A stretch of DNA of 64,000 nt, taken from Heterobilharzia americana (Eukaryota > Platyhelminthes > Trematoda > Strigeidida > Schistosomatidae). The position numbers and the translations under genes were made by a program. Position 1 is the first letter of the stretch. Every line of letters begins with the position of its first letter. This document shows positions 54,105 through 62,450 of this stretch, piece after piece. The DNA lies in NCBI GenBank assembly GCA_944470555.2, contig OX104127.1, forward strand, positions 132,309,113-132,373,112, in the 5' to 3' direction. Under the pieces are notes generated by a model. It was not told the DNA's origin, did not search any database, and saw only the letters and a list, made by a program, of their open reading frames with translations.

Positions 54105-56761
54105 AAACCAAGACCGCTTAAACAGGCGACTTTAAAGGTCGCCCTAGCAATGATTGGAATGACCAACTAGGTTTTTGTATTTCGCTTGGAAAAGCCGATT
54201 TTAATAAAATATAGAAATCTGATTGGTTTTTTTTAAGCTGTTGCTAAGGTGGTCTTTAGAGTCAGTCCTCTTAATGAGGCGTCTTTAAAGGTCACTCTAG
54301 CAACGATCGAAGCGACCAGTTAGGTTTCTTCATTTCGGTTAGGAAGGGAAATTTTCATAAAACAGAGAAGTCTGATTGGTTATTTCAGTTGTTGCTAGGT
54401 GGGCCTTCGAAGTCACTCTCTTGAAGGCTCACAAAATTTTGAATATCCTACTGATCTTTACGTATTTGTTCTTTGTTCTCTTGTATTCTTCCCACCTATT
54501 TTGCTATTTTCTTACTTCCGTTTATTTCATTCTTTTCAACAGTTATAAAGTATGTGGCGAATTCAACCTTGTTATGTCAATGTATGCAAAAAGTAAGCGT
54601 TAGCAAATATCATTGTCTCGGTTCATTTCAAGATATGGACTTACATTTCAATGACGGTGGCATGCTTGATAAATTTAAACAGTGTCACATGTATGTACAT
54701 GTACTTATATGGTTTAACAAACAAATGACCTCGACGATCCTATTAGTGCAGACGACAAAAGTGCATCTTTATCTATCAACAGACATAATGCGACTTTAAA
54801 GGCCACTCTGGCAACTGTTGAAATGACCAGTCGCGTGTCGACATATTGCATACGATAGTAGATTTTCATAAAGTGGAGAAGTCTAATCGGTTATTCTAGT
54901 TGTTATTATGGTGGTCTTAAATACAAATACAGTGCTAGGAACTAGCGTTACGTTTTAAAGTATTGCGTGAAAGCATTCAAGAACGAGAGCTTAAATATGA
55001 CGAAAGCTTGTCAGTCTTTGAATCTACCCACCTCACCCGCTTCCTATTCTATGCAAAAACCTCTCAAGTCCACTTTAAGCCTACGTTGATTTTGGTTTAC
55101 TTGCCAAGAGGTCTACCATACAGACATGCTGTTTTGGCTCTGCATTTCTATTTTCATGACTGCTATTTCCTTAATACACCTTATTTGGATTGTCATGTGA
55201 TCAAACTATTCGAAATGTATGGTGACAATATACTGCATGTTTCCGATACTTTTCTTCTTACTGCGTTGCATCACCTCCCTTGATTACCTTTCAGGGGCGG
55301 CTTTAAAGGCCACCCTAGCAACGATCGAAATAACAATCAGGTTTCTTCATATCGGCTGGAAATGCAGATTTTCATAAAGTAGGGAAGTCTAATTGACTAT
55401 TTCAGCAGCTAGTAGGGTGGCCTTTGAAGCCACTCCGTTTCAAAGTTTTGAATCCAAAAGTATGCACAGTGGAAATGATGAAAAAATTTATCTATTGATA
55501 AGAACATTTGCACTTTTTGTCCGGATCAAGACAAACAACCACTTTTAAACACAACCAATTATGAACACGTGATCAAATGGAATACTCGTATTTTCGATGA
55601 CGGGCTTTACAGACCACCTTAACAATTACTGAAATAGTCAATAAGAGTATTTTACGAAAAACCAGTTTGTTCAGCCAAAATAAAGAAACTATTTGGTGAT
55701 TTCAATAATCAGTAGGGTGGTCACAGACTACGGAGTGGCTTTAAAGGCCACTCTAGCAACTGCTGAAATAACCAATTACATTCTTTTGTTTCATGAAAAA
55801 CTGCCTTTCCAACCGGAATGCTTAAACCTGATTGGTTGTTCCAATAGTTGCCGGGGTAGCCTTTAAAGTCATCCCACACTGTGCCATATGTTATCCAACA
55901 TCAAATATGGCCTATTTATTGTTATTCACTGCCACTCGACTTAATGAGTGACTTTTAAAGGTAACTTGTGAAATAACCAATCGGGTTTCAGCATTCTTAC
56001 CAGAGAGGTAATTTTTCATCATAAAATAAAGGAACGTAATCTTAGCAGTGACTAGGGTGACTGTTAAAGTCACTTGGACTTATTTAAGCCTCAATCACCG
56101 GGGCTGTAACATAATTTGGTATGTATCAAGTGTGCGCTACAGATTAACGTGCAAACATATTTGAAGTTACGGAGTTTTTTGTTGTAAACAAGATTGACAG
56201 GAATTGGTAACCATTACAAATTTTACGGCAAACTATCGATTATAAACGTGTTATTGATTGGCGTCCTCATATCCCCGATTTACAACTGGTGGTTATCAAC
56301 GGAGCAGATCACTGATAGCATTTATAACTTAAGTACCAGATGACGCTAGTTTATCTCTCTATTCACATATACCTTTCCCTAAGGCTGAAAATTTGTGTAA
56401 TGGGAACAGATAAGCATGAAATTTAAACAAGCTCATAATCACAGAATTAATAAACCGTATGATTAGTAATTTTCTTAACAATTCTTACCTGACAAAATGG
56501 AATATTTTCCGGCAACAGTTCAGCTAATTGTTTTATCCATGATGAAGGTTCACGTAAGGGTGAAAAATCTGTCACAATACACCCAATATTAGCACTCTGT
56601 ATTATATTCAACAAAGAGTGTGCAACAGCGTCGGAATAACATTCAGTGTCAATAATATCTGTTTCACTCAATTTACGCTTTACACCTGTCCTCACTGACT
56701 GTTGATTCGATATACTCGCAGCAGAGGTAAGGTGAAATGGTATCCAAAGTTCACGACATTC
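29912..56761 (-). CDS. PHR: Class II CPD photolyase (gene span, five exons seen)
   Basis: Five minus-strand exons join in phase and follow the class II photolyase order: 56761-56489, 39782-39618, 33538-33340, 31123-30971 and 30336-29912. Together they encode 404 residues; the family has about 450-500, so roughly the first 60-90 residues (the YWMSRDQR-type start) are missing and were not found up to 64000. The family is a flavoenzyme that splits UV-induced cyclobutane pyrimidine dimers using light. Visible hallmarks are [73 protein letters not shown] and [15 protein letters not shown]. Introns are 16,706, 6,079, 2,216 and 634 bp and are filled with SINEs, RTE copies and MITE-like palindromes. 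No stop or frameshift interrupts the five exons, which suggests a functional gene despite the insertions. Confidence 0.93.
30971..31123 (-). CDS. PHR: Photolyase exon 31.0 kb
   Basis: The exon begins after TTAAACAG and ends at GTAATT. It encodes [31 protein letters not shown] and [11 protein letters not shown], the FAD-domain helices following LSPWFHFG. Confidence 0.93.
31827..31991 (-). CDS. Short ORF starting inside the second 430 bp repeat copy
   Basis: The ATG at 31991 opens [20 protein letters not shown], then FSSWFFGF, and stops after 54 codons. Its first codons match the ORF at 6410, the rest does not. It lies in a photolyase intron on the same strand, so it is probably a relic or chance. 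Confidence 0.15.
   Translation of the reverse strand: MKTTTNVINAPSPKSTSCMVFSSWFFGFTQTSYTLLSWARYSLKLFHLWLLLLK
31981..32410 (-). repeat. 430 bp perfect inverted repeat, copy 2
   Basis: Exact reverse complement of 5991-6420, 25.6 kb away, inside the 2.2 kb photolyase intron (31124-33339). No target-site duplication or terminal inverted repeat was seen at the ends. Confidence 0.9.
32808..32975 (-). mobile_element. Sm-alpha-type SINE with decayed hammerhead
   Basis: On the minus strand a tRNA-like part (TGCCTAATACATAACG; GGGTTCAAGTTCC) precedes a hammerhead-like module. That module has CTTACGAA where CTGACGAG is expected, then AATAGGACGAAACGCG and CGTCCTGAATATCACTGC. The GAAAC strand and helix III are intact, but the G-to-T change in the CUGA core should abolish cleavage. 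Confidence 0.75.
33340..33538 (-). CDS. PHR: Photolyase exon 33.4 kb
   Basis: The exon starts after GCATAG, in phase 0, and ends in phase 1 at GTAAAA. It encodes [29 protein letters not shown] and [11 protein letters not shown], the start of the FAD-binding domain. Confidence 0.93.
33690..34830 (-). pseudogene. RTE-type retrotransposon, 3' part, fairly recent copy
   Basis: A 306-codon frame (34621-33701) runs almost unbroken. It reads [20 protein letters not shown], then [34 protein letters not shown] and the terminal [20 protein letters not shown]. The RT catalytic FADD motif reads FAND. Upstream, in another frame, [20 protein letters not shown] is visible (34.65 kb). A second minus frame keeps [19 protein letters not shown]. 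The 3' end (GGAACCCAAGGGACTAATAA) lies at 33.70 kb. It sits in the 6.1 kb photolyase intron, same orientation as the gene. Confidence 0.88.
34831..35564. other. Photolyase intron sequence between two RTE copies
   Basis: AT-rich with no recognisable coding sequence. Short ORFs at 35.1-35.5 kb have no domain. Confidence 0.4.
35565..38210 (+). mobile_element. RTE-type retrotransposon, near full span, internally deleted
   Basis: The 5' end (CTAGCCGGTCCTAAACCCGG) is shared with the relic at 58170. Endonuclease sequence follows ([20 protein letters not shown] at 36.2 kb, then [18 protein letters not shown]). A linker with a 159 bp tandem duplication comes next. The RT start is at 37.2-37.7 kb ([35 protein letters not shown]), and the sequence then jumps directly to the post-palm [13 protein letters not shown] (37.75 kb). 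So the RT palm with its catalytic Asp pair is deleted. The 3' end is at 38.2 kb with an (AAT)n tail. It lies in the 6.1 kb photolyase intron in antisense orientation. Confidence 0.88.
36816..37133 (+). repeat. 159 bp in-frame tandem duplication within the RTE element
   Basis: Two identical 159 bp units, 53 codons each (beginning [19 protein letters not shown]), lie head to tail. Reading frame is preserved across the junction. The unit is in the endonuclease-RT linker, and identity suggests a recent event. Confidence 0.9.
38211..39617. other. Photolyase intron, nothing recognised
   Basis: Very AT-rich, without ORFs of note or recognisable repeat families. Confidence 0.4.
39618..39782 (-). CDS. 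PHR: Photolyase exon 39.6 kb
   Basis: The exon has 55 codons, phase 0 at both ends, with acceptor CCATCAG and donor GTAAGT. It encodes [25 protein letters not shown] and [10 protein letters not shown], the antenna/substrate-domain boundary block of class II photolyases. Confidence 0.92.
40186..40230. repeat. (AT)n microsatellite
   Basis: Forty-five bases of uninterrupted AT dinucleotides in the 16.7 kb photolyase intron. Confidence 0.98.
40563..40699 (-). repeat. 48 bp perfect fold-back derived from a SINE 3' end
   Basis: Arms 40563-40610 and 40652-40699 are perfect reverse complements (48 bp) around a 41-base spacer. Read on the minus strand, the spacer is TACTAGGACGAAACAGCTG, then TCCAGTGCTCCC, which matches the second half of the hammerhead-like module in the SINEs at 53040 and 57320. 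The arm TGTTCCTCCAACTGATGTC is their 3' tail. The 5' half of the module is replaced by an inverted copy of the tail. Confidence 0.85.
41605..41770 (+). mobile_element. tRNA-derived SINE with hammerhead-like module
   Basis: The 5' part is tRNA-like (GCCCGAATAGCTCAGTGGTA; GAGTTAGAATCTCAGGCGGG). The 3' module has CTGGCGAG at 41712-41719, GAAAC at 41734-41738 and GTC at 41743-41745. Helix I pairs six bases (GCCTTG with CAGGGC, one wobble) and helix III has three pairs with a two-base loop. One core base is changed (CUGA to CUGG), so the ribozyme is probably inactive. Same type as 16495. Confidence 0.7.
42120..42275 (-). mobile_element. tRNA-like element between inverted flanks, copy 1
   Basis: Minus-strand reading gives AGTGAAATAAAAATCTGGTC, then a tRNA-like unit, then a flank (AATTTTCATTTCACCTTCA) that is the inverse of the first. 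In the unit, CATAGCTCAGTTGGTAGAGT is the D arm and TTGTTCGAATCCTACCG the T arm. It shares both flanks with the element at 62295. The anticodon loop CTGGAAA would give GGA, but the stems are imperfect, so it is not a functional tRNA gene. Confidence 0.7.
42597..42656 (-). ncRNA. Hammerhead ribozyme of Sm-alpha type, nearly intact
   Basis: Minus strand: ACATCCAG, then CTGACGAG (42641-42634), a stem-loop (GGCCCAAATAGGAC), GAAAC (42620-42616), a short helix III, the cleavage triplet GTC (42611-42609) and ATGGATTCCTCTGCTAG. All core bases are present. Helix I pairs ATCCA with TGGAT, with one mismatch next to the core. Stem II has one mismatch. This matches the established Schistosoma Sm-alpha hammerhead. 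It is inverted with respect to the SINE that follows. Confidence 0.85.
42650..42815 (+). mobile_element. Sm-alpha-type SINE with 3' hammerhead
   Basis: The tRNA-like part (CAGTGGCTTAGTAGATAACG; GGGGTTCGGGCCTC) is followed by CTGACGAG (42761-42768), a perfect stem II (GTCC/GGAC), GAAAC (42782-42786) and the triplet ATC (42791-42793), then the usual 3' end TTTGCTAGTCACC. The core is intact but helix I pairs poorly. Together with 42597-42656 it forms an inverted pair of ribozymes around one tRNA-like core. Confidence 0.85.
44949..45093. mobile_element. MITE-like palindrome, outlying copy
   Basis: 145 bp with near-perfect 25-base terminal arms (TGACTTTAAAGGCCACCCTA and its inverse, one mismatch in 25). 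It is the same family as the 53.8-59.5 kb cluster. Confidence 0.85.
45094..46479. other. Photolyase intron, nothing recognised
   Basis: AT-rich. A short plus-strand ORF at 46020-46304 has no domain and lies opposite a probable decayed retrotransposon. Confidence 0.35.
46480..46625 (-). pseudogene. Reverse transcriptase palm relic
   Basis: Minus-strand translation gives [11 protein letters not shown] followed closely by HLIDDIALL. These correspond to the QGCPLSP-LFN and YADDIALL motifs of CR1-like RTs with most of the intervening sequence lost and one catalytic Asp context changed. Surrounding sequence to about 47.1 kb may belong to the same element but is too decayed to trace. Confidence 0.5.
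46626..48720. other. Photolyase intron, nothing further recognised
   Basis: ORFs at 47180-47407 and 48322-48576 (minus) show no domain. The rest is AT-rich and non-coding. Confidence 0.35.
48722..50480 (-). pseudogene. RTE-type retrotransposon, 3' two thirds, heavily broken
   Basis: Minus-strand reading shows [20 protein letters not shown] and [17 protein letters not shown] (50.4-50.3 kb). Next come QAGWLTG-type sequence (50.05 kb), [17 protein letters not shown] (49.57 kb), [19 protein letters not shown] (49.45 kb) and the 3' end near 48.74 kb (GGAACCCAAGGGACTAATAA). Small insertions of repeated triplets and tetranucleotides (GCC and TAGG runs near 49.33-49.37 kb) break the frame. It lies in the 16.7 kb photolyase intron in sense orientation. 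Confidence 0.85.
50481..51355. other. Photolyase intron, nothing recognised
   Basis: The RTE may extend a little further right (to about 50.6 kb) by similarity of composition, but no motif is visible. Confidence 0.3.
51356..51547 (-). pseudogene. CR1-like element, C-terminal fragment
   Basis: The minus-strand frame contains [19 protein letters not shown], then [10 protein letters not shown], matching the LRWLGHVLRMP-H-LPRRAML block near the end of CR1-like ORF2. No upstream RT is recognisable. Confidence 0.55.
51548..52770. other. Photolyase intron, nothing recognised
   Basis: AT-rich, with no coding signal and no identified repeat family. Confidence 0.35.
52775..52975 (-). mobile_element. 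tRNA-derived SINE, inverted copy
   Basis: Minus strand: AGTTGCTCATTGGTAACATG (A box), GTCGTGGGTTCGACCTCTG (B box), then CTGAGGAG (52855-52848) followed almost at once by the 3' tail TTGTTCCTCCAACTGG. The middle of the hammerhead-like module, including GAAAC, is deleted. Confidence 0.75.
53040..53285 (+). mobile_element. tRNA-derived SINE with hammerhead-like module
   Basis: The tRNA-like part (CAGTGGCTCAATGAGAACG; GGGCTCGATCCCAGGTGG) leads to GCACTG (53169-53174), CTCAGGAG (53175-53182), a stem-loop, GAAAC (53197-53201), ATC (53206-53208) and CAGTGC (53209-53214). GCACTG and CAGTGC form a perfect six-pair helix I. One core base is changed (CUGA to CUCA). The 3' tail is ATGTTCCTCCAACTAATGTC. 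Confidence 0.78.
54040..54100. repeat. (AT)n microsatellite
   Basis: About 60 bases of AT dinucleotides between two MITE-like copies. Confidence 0.98.
56489..56761 (-). CDS. PHR: Photolyase exon (first one visible)
   Basis: The exon has 91 codons, acceptor ATTCAG and donor GTAAGA, phase 0 at both ends. It starts [11 protein letters not shown] and ends with [14 protein letters not shown], then ENIPFCQ. Between the two conserved blocks lies a charged stretch of about 35 residues (around [13 protein letters not shown]) that I do not recall from other class II enzymes. Confidence 0.9.
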
Positions 56762-57084
56762 CTGAATAAAAATTTTAAAAAAGGTGATGAATGATTGTAA
56801 CAAATTACATCTCATAAAAGTGTACAAACCTGTGTGCTAAGACATAGTTTCTATGTACAAATCAATAATATAATGTAATTCCATCAGTGGGAAGTATAAG
56901 AAACATTTTGAAAGTGTGATTCAAACTCAACTGTTTATAAACACTAAGATTAAAACAAACATCGCTTTTATGAACAATCAAATAAACAGCGTCATGGAAA
57001 AAGAAGCCAAATGAACAACTCCTTAAAACAGCAAACTGATTAAAAAGATAGATGCTAATCAGTGTAACCCATTAAAGTTCACTT

Positions 57085-57165
57085 TAATAACTCTAATGTT
57101 CCTCCAACTGATGACAGTCTATGATGAATTCCAACCTAAAATCAATTAATAAATCTCCATAAACC
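57085..57165 (+). mobile_element. SINE 3' tail fragment
   Basis: AATGTTCCTCCAACTGATG, then CAGTCTATGATGAATTCCAA, matches the tail of the SINEs at 53040 and 57320. No tRNA part precedes it. Confidence 0.6.
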
Positions 57166-57319
57166 TCCAGATTGAATTAATCTAGTACTCATTGGTGACT
57201 AGCTTCGAGAGGTGATTCCCGAAGTTCAAATGAGAAGTCGTCACCAGTGAAGTCAAGCAAATCGAACATAAGGACAGTTACTTAACGACGACATTGGATA
57301 AAGACCGCGCTATATCATG

Positions 57320-57545
57320 GACTGACAGAAGTAGGGAATATGGACCATCGGATTCCAACCCAGTAGGTTCAATGGTAACGCGTTGGCCACGGAATCTGAA
57401 GGTCGTGGGTTCGATCCCTGGTGGGGAAAAGCCGTGTATGCGCACTACTGAGGAGTCCCATACTAGGATGAAAGAGCTGCTCGGTGCCATTAGGTTTCCA
57501 ATGTTTTAACAACTAATGCCAGTCCATGATGAGTTCCAACCTTAA
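57320..57545 (+). mobile_element. tRNA-derived SINE with intact hammerhead core strands
   Basis: The tRNA-like part (CAGTAGGTTCAATGGTAACG; GTGGGTTCGATCCCTGGTGG) is followed by CTGAGGAG (57448-57455), a stem II (GTCC with GGAT), GAAAG (57470-57474) and a possible CTC cleavage triplet. Both core strands fit the CUGANGA...GAAA consensus. Helix I pairs only GCAC with GTGC, with bulges. The tail TTTTAACAACTAATGCCAGTC is slightly diverged. Confidence 0.75.
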
Positions 57546-58169
57546 ATCAATGAATGGATCTCCACAAACCTCCAGACAGAACTCCTGAAATAGACAATTA
57601 GGTTTCTGTATTTTGTGAAAAACTAACCTTCAAGAGGAAAAAAATAGATATCTAATTTATCAGCTCAATAGTTGTAGGGAGACCCCTTAAAGTCACACCT
57701 CAGATTCCATCATCATATTCATGGTAGACCATTGGCGTGATGAGTTATGTTTCTCGGAACGAGACAGAATTCAATGACGAAATAATCTAATGCTTGTGTG
57801 ACCACTGATTCTAAAGGTCATAACAGCAACTGCCGAAACAACTAATTAGATTTCGGAGTTTTATGGAAAACCTACCACCACAGTCGAGTGACTTTAAAAA
57901 CCACCCTGGCAACCACTGAAATGACTAATCAGGCTTTGGTAATTTGTCTGGAAAAGTACCTTCCCATAAAATAAAGGACTGTAATTGGCTACCTCATCAG
58001 TTGCTAGGGTGGTCGTAATAGTCACCCAAATACACAATGGTGAGCACATGCTATTCAGACAGAAGGTACACACCAGAATGAATCATCATGATTATATTGG
58101 TTATAGCAGTTAAAAAATCAGCATGTGTATGTATTTATGACAACCTGGCCTGGTTAACTAGTGCACTAG

Positions 58170-58775
58170 TCACTAGCTGGTCACTAAACCCGGATAAAGA
58201 GGAAAGGTTGGACATAGGACTACCAACCCTACCCCGGAAAACCAATCCAACCGCTAAAGAAACATCAAAGCACAAACAAAATATAAAAATAAAAACAAAC
58301 TTATTCCTCTCTGGAATCGGAGAGACGAAATGACACCGGTTGGTGAAAGCCTTCCGGAAGCCAATTGGCCGATGTATCTTCTCTTCTCTCGGTGAAAGCG
58401 AAAGTAAGAATGGGGACTTGAAGTGTCCACACCATGTATGAACCTAGCAAGGTAGCCCAGATTGCAAAAGAGATAAGAAGGTATAGCATAGAAGTGCTAG
58501 GCTAGGAATCTGCGAAAGCAGACGGAATGGAAGTGGACTTTCCCAACTGTCAACTGGAGAGTCAATAATCTACTCGGATATTGTCACCCAAAAGACAACC
58601 ACTGGGAGTCCGAGGGTGATATGAAGGAGATCACGTGAGGAAGAAATGAAAGGTTCTGGGCAGTCGTGGAACCAGGTTCTAAAGACTGCAGAGAACAGAG
58701 TGCAATAGAGACGTGCTACTACTGAAGCCCTATGTTCTACTAGGAACCCAAAGGACAAATAATAATAATGATAAT
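58170..58775 (+). mobile_element. RTE element reduced to its two ends
   Basis: 58170-58600 matches the first 430 or so bases of the element at 35565 (ACTAAACCCGGATAAAGAGG through CACCATGTATGAACCTAGCA). It then passes directly to the RTE 3' end (GAGTCCGAGGGTGATATGAA through GGAACCCAAAGGACAAATAA) with an (AAT)n tail. About 2 kb including endonuclease and RT is missing. It is a non-autonomous derivative or a simple deletion. Confidence 0.85.
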
Positions 58776-59489
58776 AGTGTAACACACTTATGATCCATGC
58801 TTGGTTTGGTGAGAAACTTTAAAGGCCACCACCCTAGCAGCAACTTAAACAACCAATTACGTCTCTTCATCTCACCCAAAAGGTGGATTTTAAGTAAATA
58901 GCGAGACCTAATTGGTTGTCAGGAATGTTGCCAAGGTGCCCTTTAGACACATCCAGTTTGGGTTGATGTCTTAACATACAGCACTAGAGTTACACTACTT
59001 TTTCTTCCTATATGAGCACAGGCTCACGACTTACAGATGAAATCAAATAAAAATGAGTGACTGTGGTGGTAATCATATAGTTGACCAATCAGGTTTTTAT
59101 GTTTAGCCCAGGGAGGTGTTTTTTTACTCTAAACAAGGAAAACTTAATTGGCTATTTTAATGGTTAGGATGGATTTCGAAAACACCCATAAAAATGTCAG
59201 ATATCTTCGAAAGTCATCCTATCAACTTCATACTATTTTGGCCTTGTTTCTTGCCTTGGTGTTAAAAAATACTGCAACATAAGTGTGGTGTTATTAAACA
59301 CCTTTCAAGTGAAATCGCCAATAAACTGTAATTAGTCATCTGAACAGAATAAATCAAATGCCACCCTAGTAATAAATGAAACAGACAATCAGGCTTCGCC
59401 ATTTTTGTCGGAAAGGCAGGTTTTCATAAAATAAAGAAGTCTAATTGGTTATTTCACTTGTTGTTTTGGTAGGTCTTAGAGACACTCGT

Positions 59490-62294
59490 CCTGAAAGATT
59501 TCTGTTGAAAAAACAAACGAAAGGGTGACTATTTCACTAAACGTTTAGAGTTAGTTGTGTTTATTCTCTTCGTTGATCAATTTTGCAAACTCTACTTGAA
59601 CATTAGAAAGATGATCATGATGAATTCGTTAACCAGACTTTTGGAATTAACAAAATTCAAACCAATTATCCGAAGTATGGTAGATGACTTGTCCAGGACA
59701 ACCTACAAAATCGGTCGTCAACGTGAAATTATAATTTAAGGCCTGAGCGGCACAACATATAATAATGATAATATGCAACTCAGGCTGGTACATGTTTTAT
59801 GTGCTAGGTTATAAGTCACACGTTGTGTGGCGGCTTAAAATACCTGAGTACCCAAGCCAAAATAGGCGGAATGGAATCTGAACCAAAGACTTATTCATTG
59901 TAGAGGATGTATTTTTACTTGTATAATCCCTGCGTAGTATATTAGAACAAATAACAAAATAAACAAATATTTTGTATTATTCCTCAATGTTTCGATCTTG
60001 CTAGGAAGATCCTTTTCAAGAGTATGAATCTGACACTAAGTTTTCAGGTTAATATTCAAGTTTTGGTACAGAAAGTGGTGACCTTTACAATCATCCAATT
60101 ACATAGTGATATGGAGCAAAGATCAATGTAATACAGGTGAGTGAATAAGCAACTCGGTCAGAGAGGTATTTCCGTTGTGCGAGTAGGGTGGAACAAAAAT
60201 AGGGTGGGGAAATTTTCTAGTTCGTCTATGGAAAGTACAGTGGGGTTGTGAGACATCAAGGTGAGGAAGAATAGATTACTAGTTTGGAAGGACGAATATT
60301 TGAAGATGAGACAATATATCTTAAATAAATAATAACAATATAAAGACTTATTGTCTGAAAGTCGAGTGTTTAAACAATGGGACTACCGATCAACATAATA
60401 CAAGAAACAATTATCGGAGTAACTGACACATACACATCACACTAAACACTGTTTAGTGAAGTAGAAACCATCCCCTATAAAGCCGGGAGTATTATTTTCA
60501 CACCTCTCATAAAGACCTACTGCGCGCGGTTGTGATTCCAAATTAATCCGATAACAAGATGAATAATCCCAAGCAGTTTACATTAGTTTCTTCTCTTACT
60601 ACTACCATTACTACTTCTATCATGTGCACAATTTACAGTAAAATTTTGCCTTACCTAGTTAGTCATTACTGTCCAATAACAAGACAGTCATATCTTACAT
60701 TTATAGACGTTTAGATTCAATAAATTAGCTACTATTTGACTGTCTGGGTTGCTTGGGAAATGCTAGTAAACAACAAATTTATTCTGGATATTCAAAAAGA
60801 CTGCACCACATAAAATGTTGTTTCACATCTGAATTCCAGTGAAATTTATGAGGTAAACACAAACTGCCGTTCAAAGTAGTCTCAGAAAAGAATTTGTTTG
60901 TCACTTAGAAAGAAAGAGTCGACGAAAAAAGGATGTGAATGAAACAAAACTGTTAAGCTTGAAAGTATTTTCATTTCCAGTGAACAAGAACTCACAACTC
61001 TGAGACTATACAAAGCACAGTTCACTTTTAACAGCTTTCCAAACCTAAAAAGCTTCTCCACTTTCATGTTGTCAAATTCGAAATCTCGAAACCTAGAAGC
61101 TATTTTAGTTTGAATTTGATGCCGACTAACGAACATTACTCAACTGTAGTCCTCTTCATACCTTAGGTCTCAATTAAGATCTCCAATAACAGGCTTAAGA
61201 GGCGAATCTATACCTGGCTTTTATGTTCTATGAAAAGATGTACAATTTCAAGTTATAACTGTAGAACACGATGAGAATTCATTAAAAAGAACGTTCCTCG
61301 TTCAGATTTAATTCCAACGATAGAATTGACAGTCCTACCAAGGGCAATATGATCAGATTTCTGGATATAATTATCACTGACGATAGTTCTTATTCGGAAC
61401 GATGGTGATAACAGATATTGTATTGCTTTTGGGATATGAGAAAAGCCTGACAAATTAGTAAAGTTGAACAAATTCACCTTTTGTGAGTAGTCAAATATGC
61501 TATTAGTTGGCGAAGAATGACATCCATCATAAAGTTCACTTGAATGACTTTTTTTAACTGAGAACTTTAAGTTTGGATGGTCGGAAATACCCTATTTTTA
61601 CAAAATAAACAATGTACCACGTTTACAAGGGGCAATAAAATGCAAAATCTTTGTTCCAGTACAGATATGATTTATTTTTGTGACCACTATGCAGTTTATC
61701 TTGTTGTGAATGGATGTGAACTGTGATAACTGGGTTAAGAAGATAACGAGATCACCTTTAAGGTTAACACGACATTCTGATATGATGATATTAGGATTAG
61801 ACTTGATATAGCTCAGTAATCATAGATCATATGACCAGAATTGATGACTGACTGCTCAAGAATTACGACTATCCTGAAAAACTGAAGTAACCGTTAAGAT
61901 TGATAAACAGACAGATAACTTGTCATCGCATTATACATTTAATGAAATAAAACGGATAATCACACACAAAGGATGAAACCAGTTACCACTCTAGTAAAAA
62001 AAACATATATCTAAAGAGAAGACAAACGTCACTAAGCAGCTAATAACTTCTTACCGAAGACAATAAAACTACCTTTCTATTACAATATTAGTCTTAGACA
62101 AATACTTCTGTAGATAAATAAGATGTAGAGAAGTTTTCAAGAAACAATAAGACTGCTAAACCTTCAATAAAAATTGTGGTGTCCAGGCCACTAATATAAG
62201 ATGAATGCATAGTCAAGATATTTTCTCTGCTTACAGTATAGTTTTACATATATTAGATAAATTAGCTTGATAAGTAGTACAGAGTGATACGGTA
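59490..62294. other. No gene recognised
   Basis: Short minus-strand ORFs at 60882-61136 and 61253-61477 have no identified domain. The missing photolyase N-terminal exon was looked for here (YWMSRD-type motif) and not found. Confidence 0.35.
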
Positions 62295-62450
62295 TTACTT
62301 AAAGGTGAAGTAAAATAAAAATCTGGTCAGCACTCGGACCTCTGAGCTCTTAGTTGGTAGAGCCCCGGGCCAGTAACCCGGTGGTCCCTGGTTCAAATCC
62401 GGCTGCGGTCCGAATTTTTATTTCACCTTCAATCATCACCCAGTATACAT
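62295..62450 (+). mobile_element. tRNA-like element between inverted flanks, copy 2
   Basis: Flanks AGGTGAAGTAAAATAAAAAT and ATTTTTATTTCACCTTCAA are mutual inverses. Between them is an almost complete cloverleaf: acceptor GGACC/GGTCC, D arm GAGCTCTTAGTTGGTAGAGC, anticodon stem CCGGG/CCCGG with loop CCAGTAA, and T arm CTGGTTCAAATCCGG. The anticodon would be AGT. A mispaired T stem and its presence in a repeat argue against an ordinary tRNA gene. Confidence 0.7.

Larger units (their letters stand above)
53764..59489. mobile_element. Cluster of about 14 MITE-like palindromes
   Basis: Approximate copies: 53764-53892, 54128-54263, 54281-54415, 54792-54920, 55299-55433, 55601-55728, 55735-55870, 55947-56073, 57889-58024, 58814-58949, 59057-59183 and 59352-59485, plus partial copies at 57585-57694 and 57800-57870. 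Each is about 125-140 bp. One end reads GACTTTAAAGGCCACCCTAG, then CAAC, then TGAAATAACCAATTAGG; the other end is its inverse, with a variable centre (often TTTTCATAAAATAGAGAAG). None encodes protein. They flank and surround photolyase exon 56489-56761, in its 3' intron and in the upstream region. Copies differ at many positions, so most are not recent. Confidence 0.85.

Noticed and set aside
62330..62415. Functional tRNA-Thr (AGT) gene
   Set aside because: Although nearly a cloverleaf, the T stem is mispaired and the unit lies in the same repeat as 42120.
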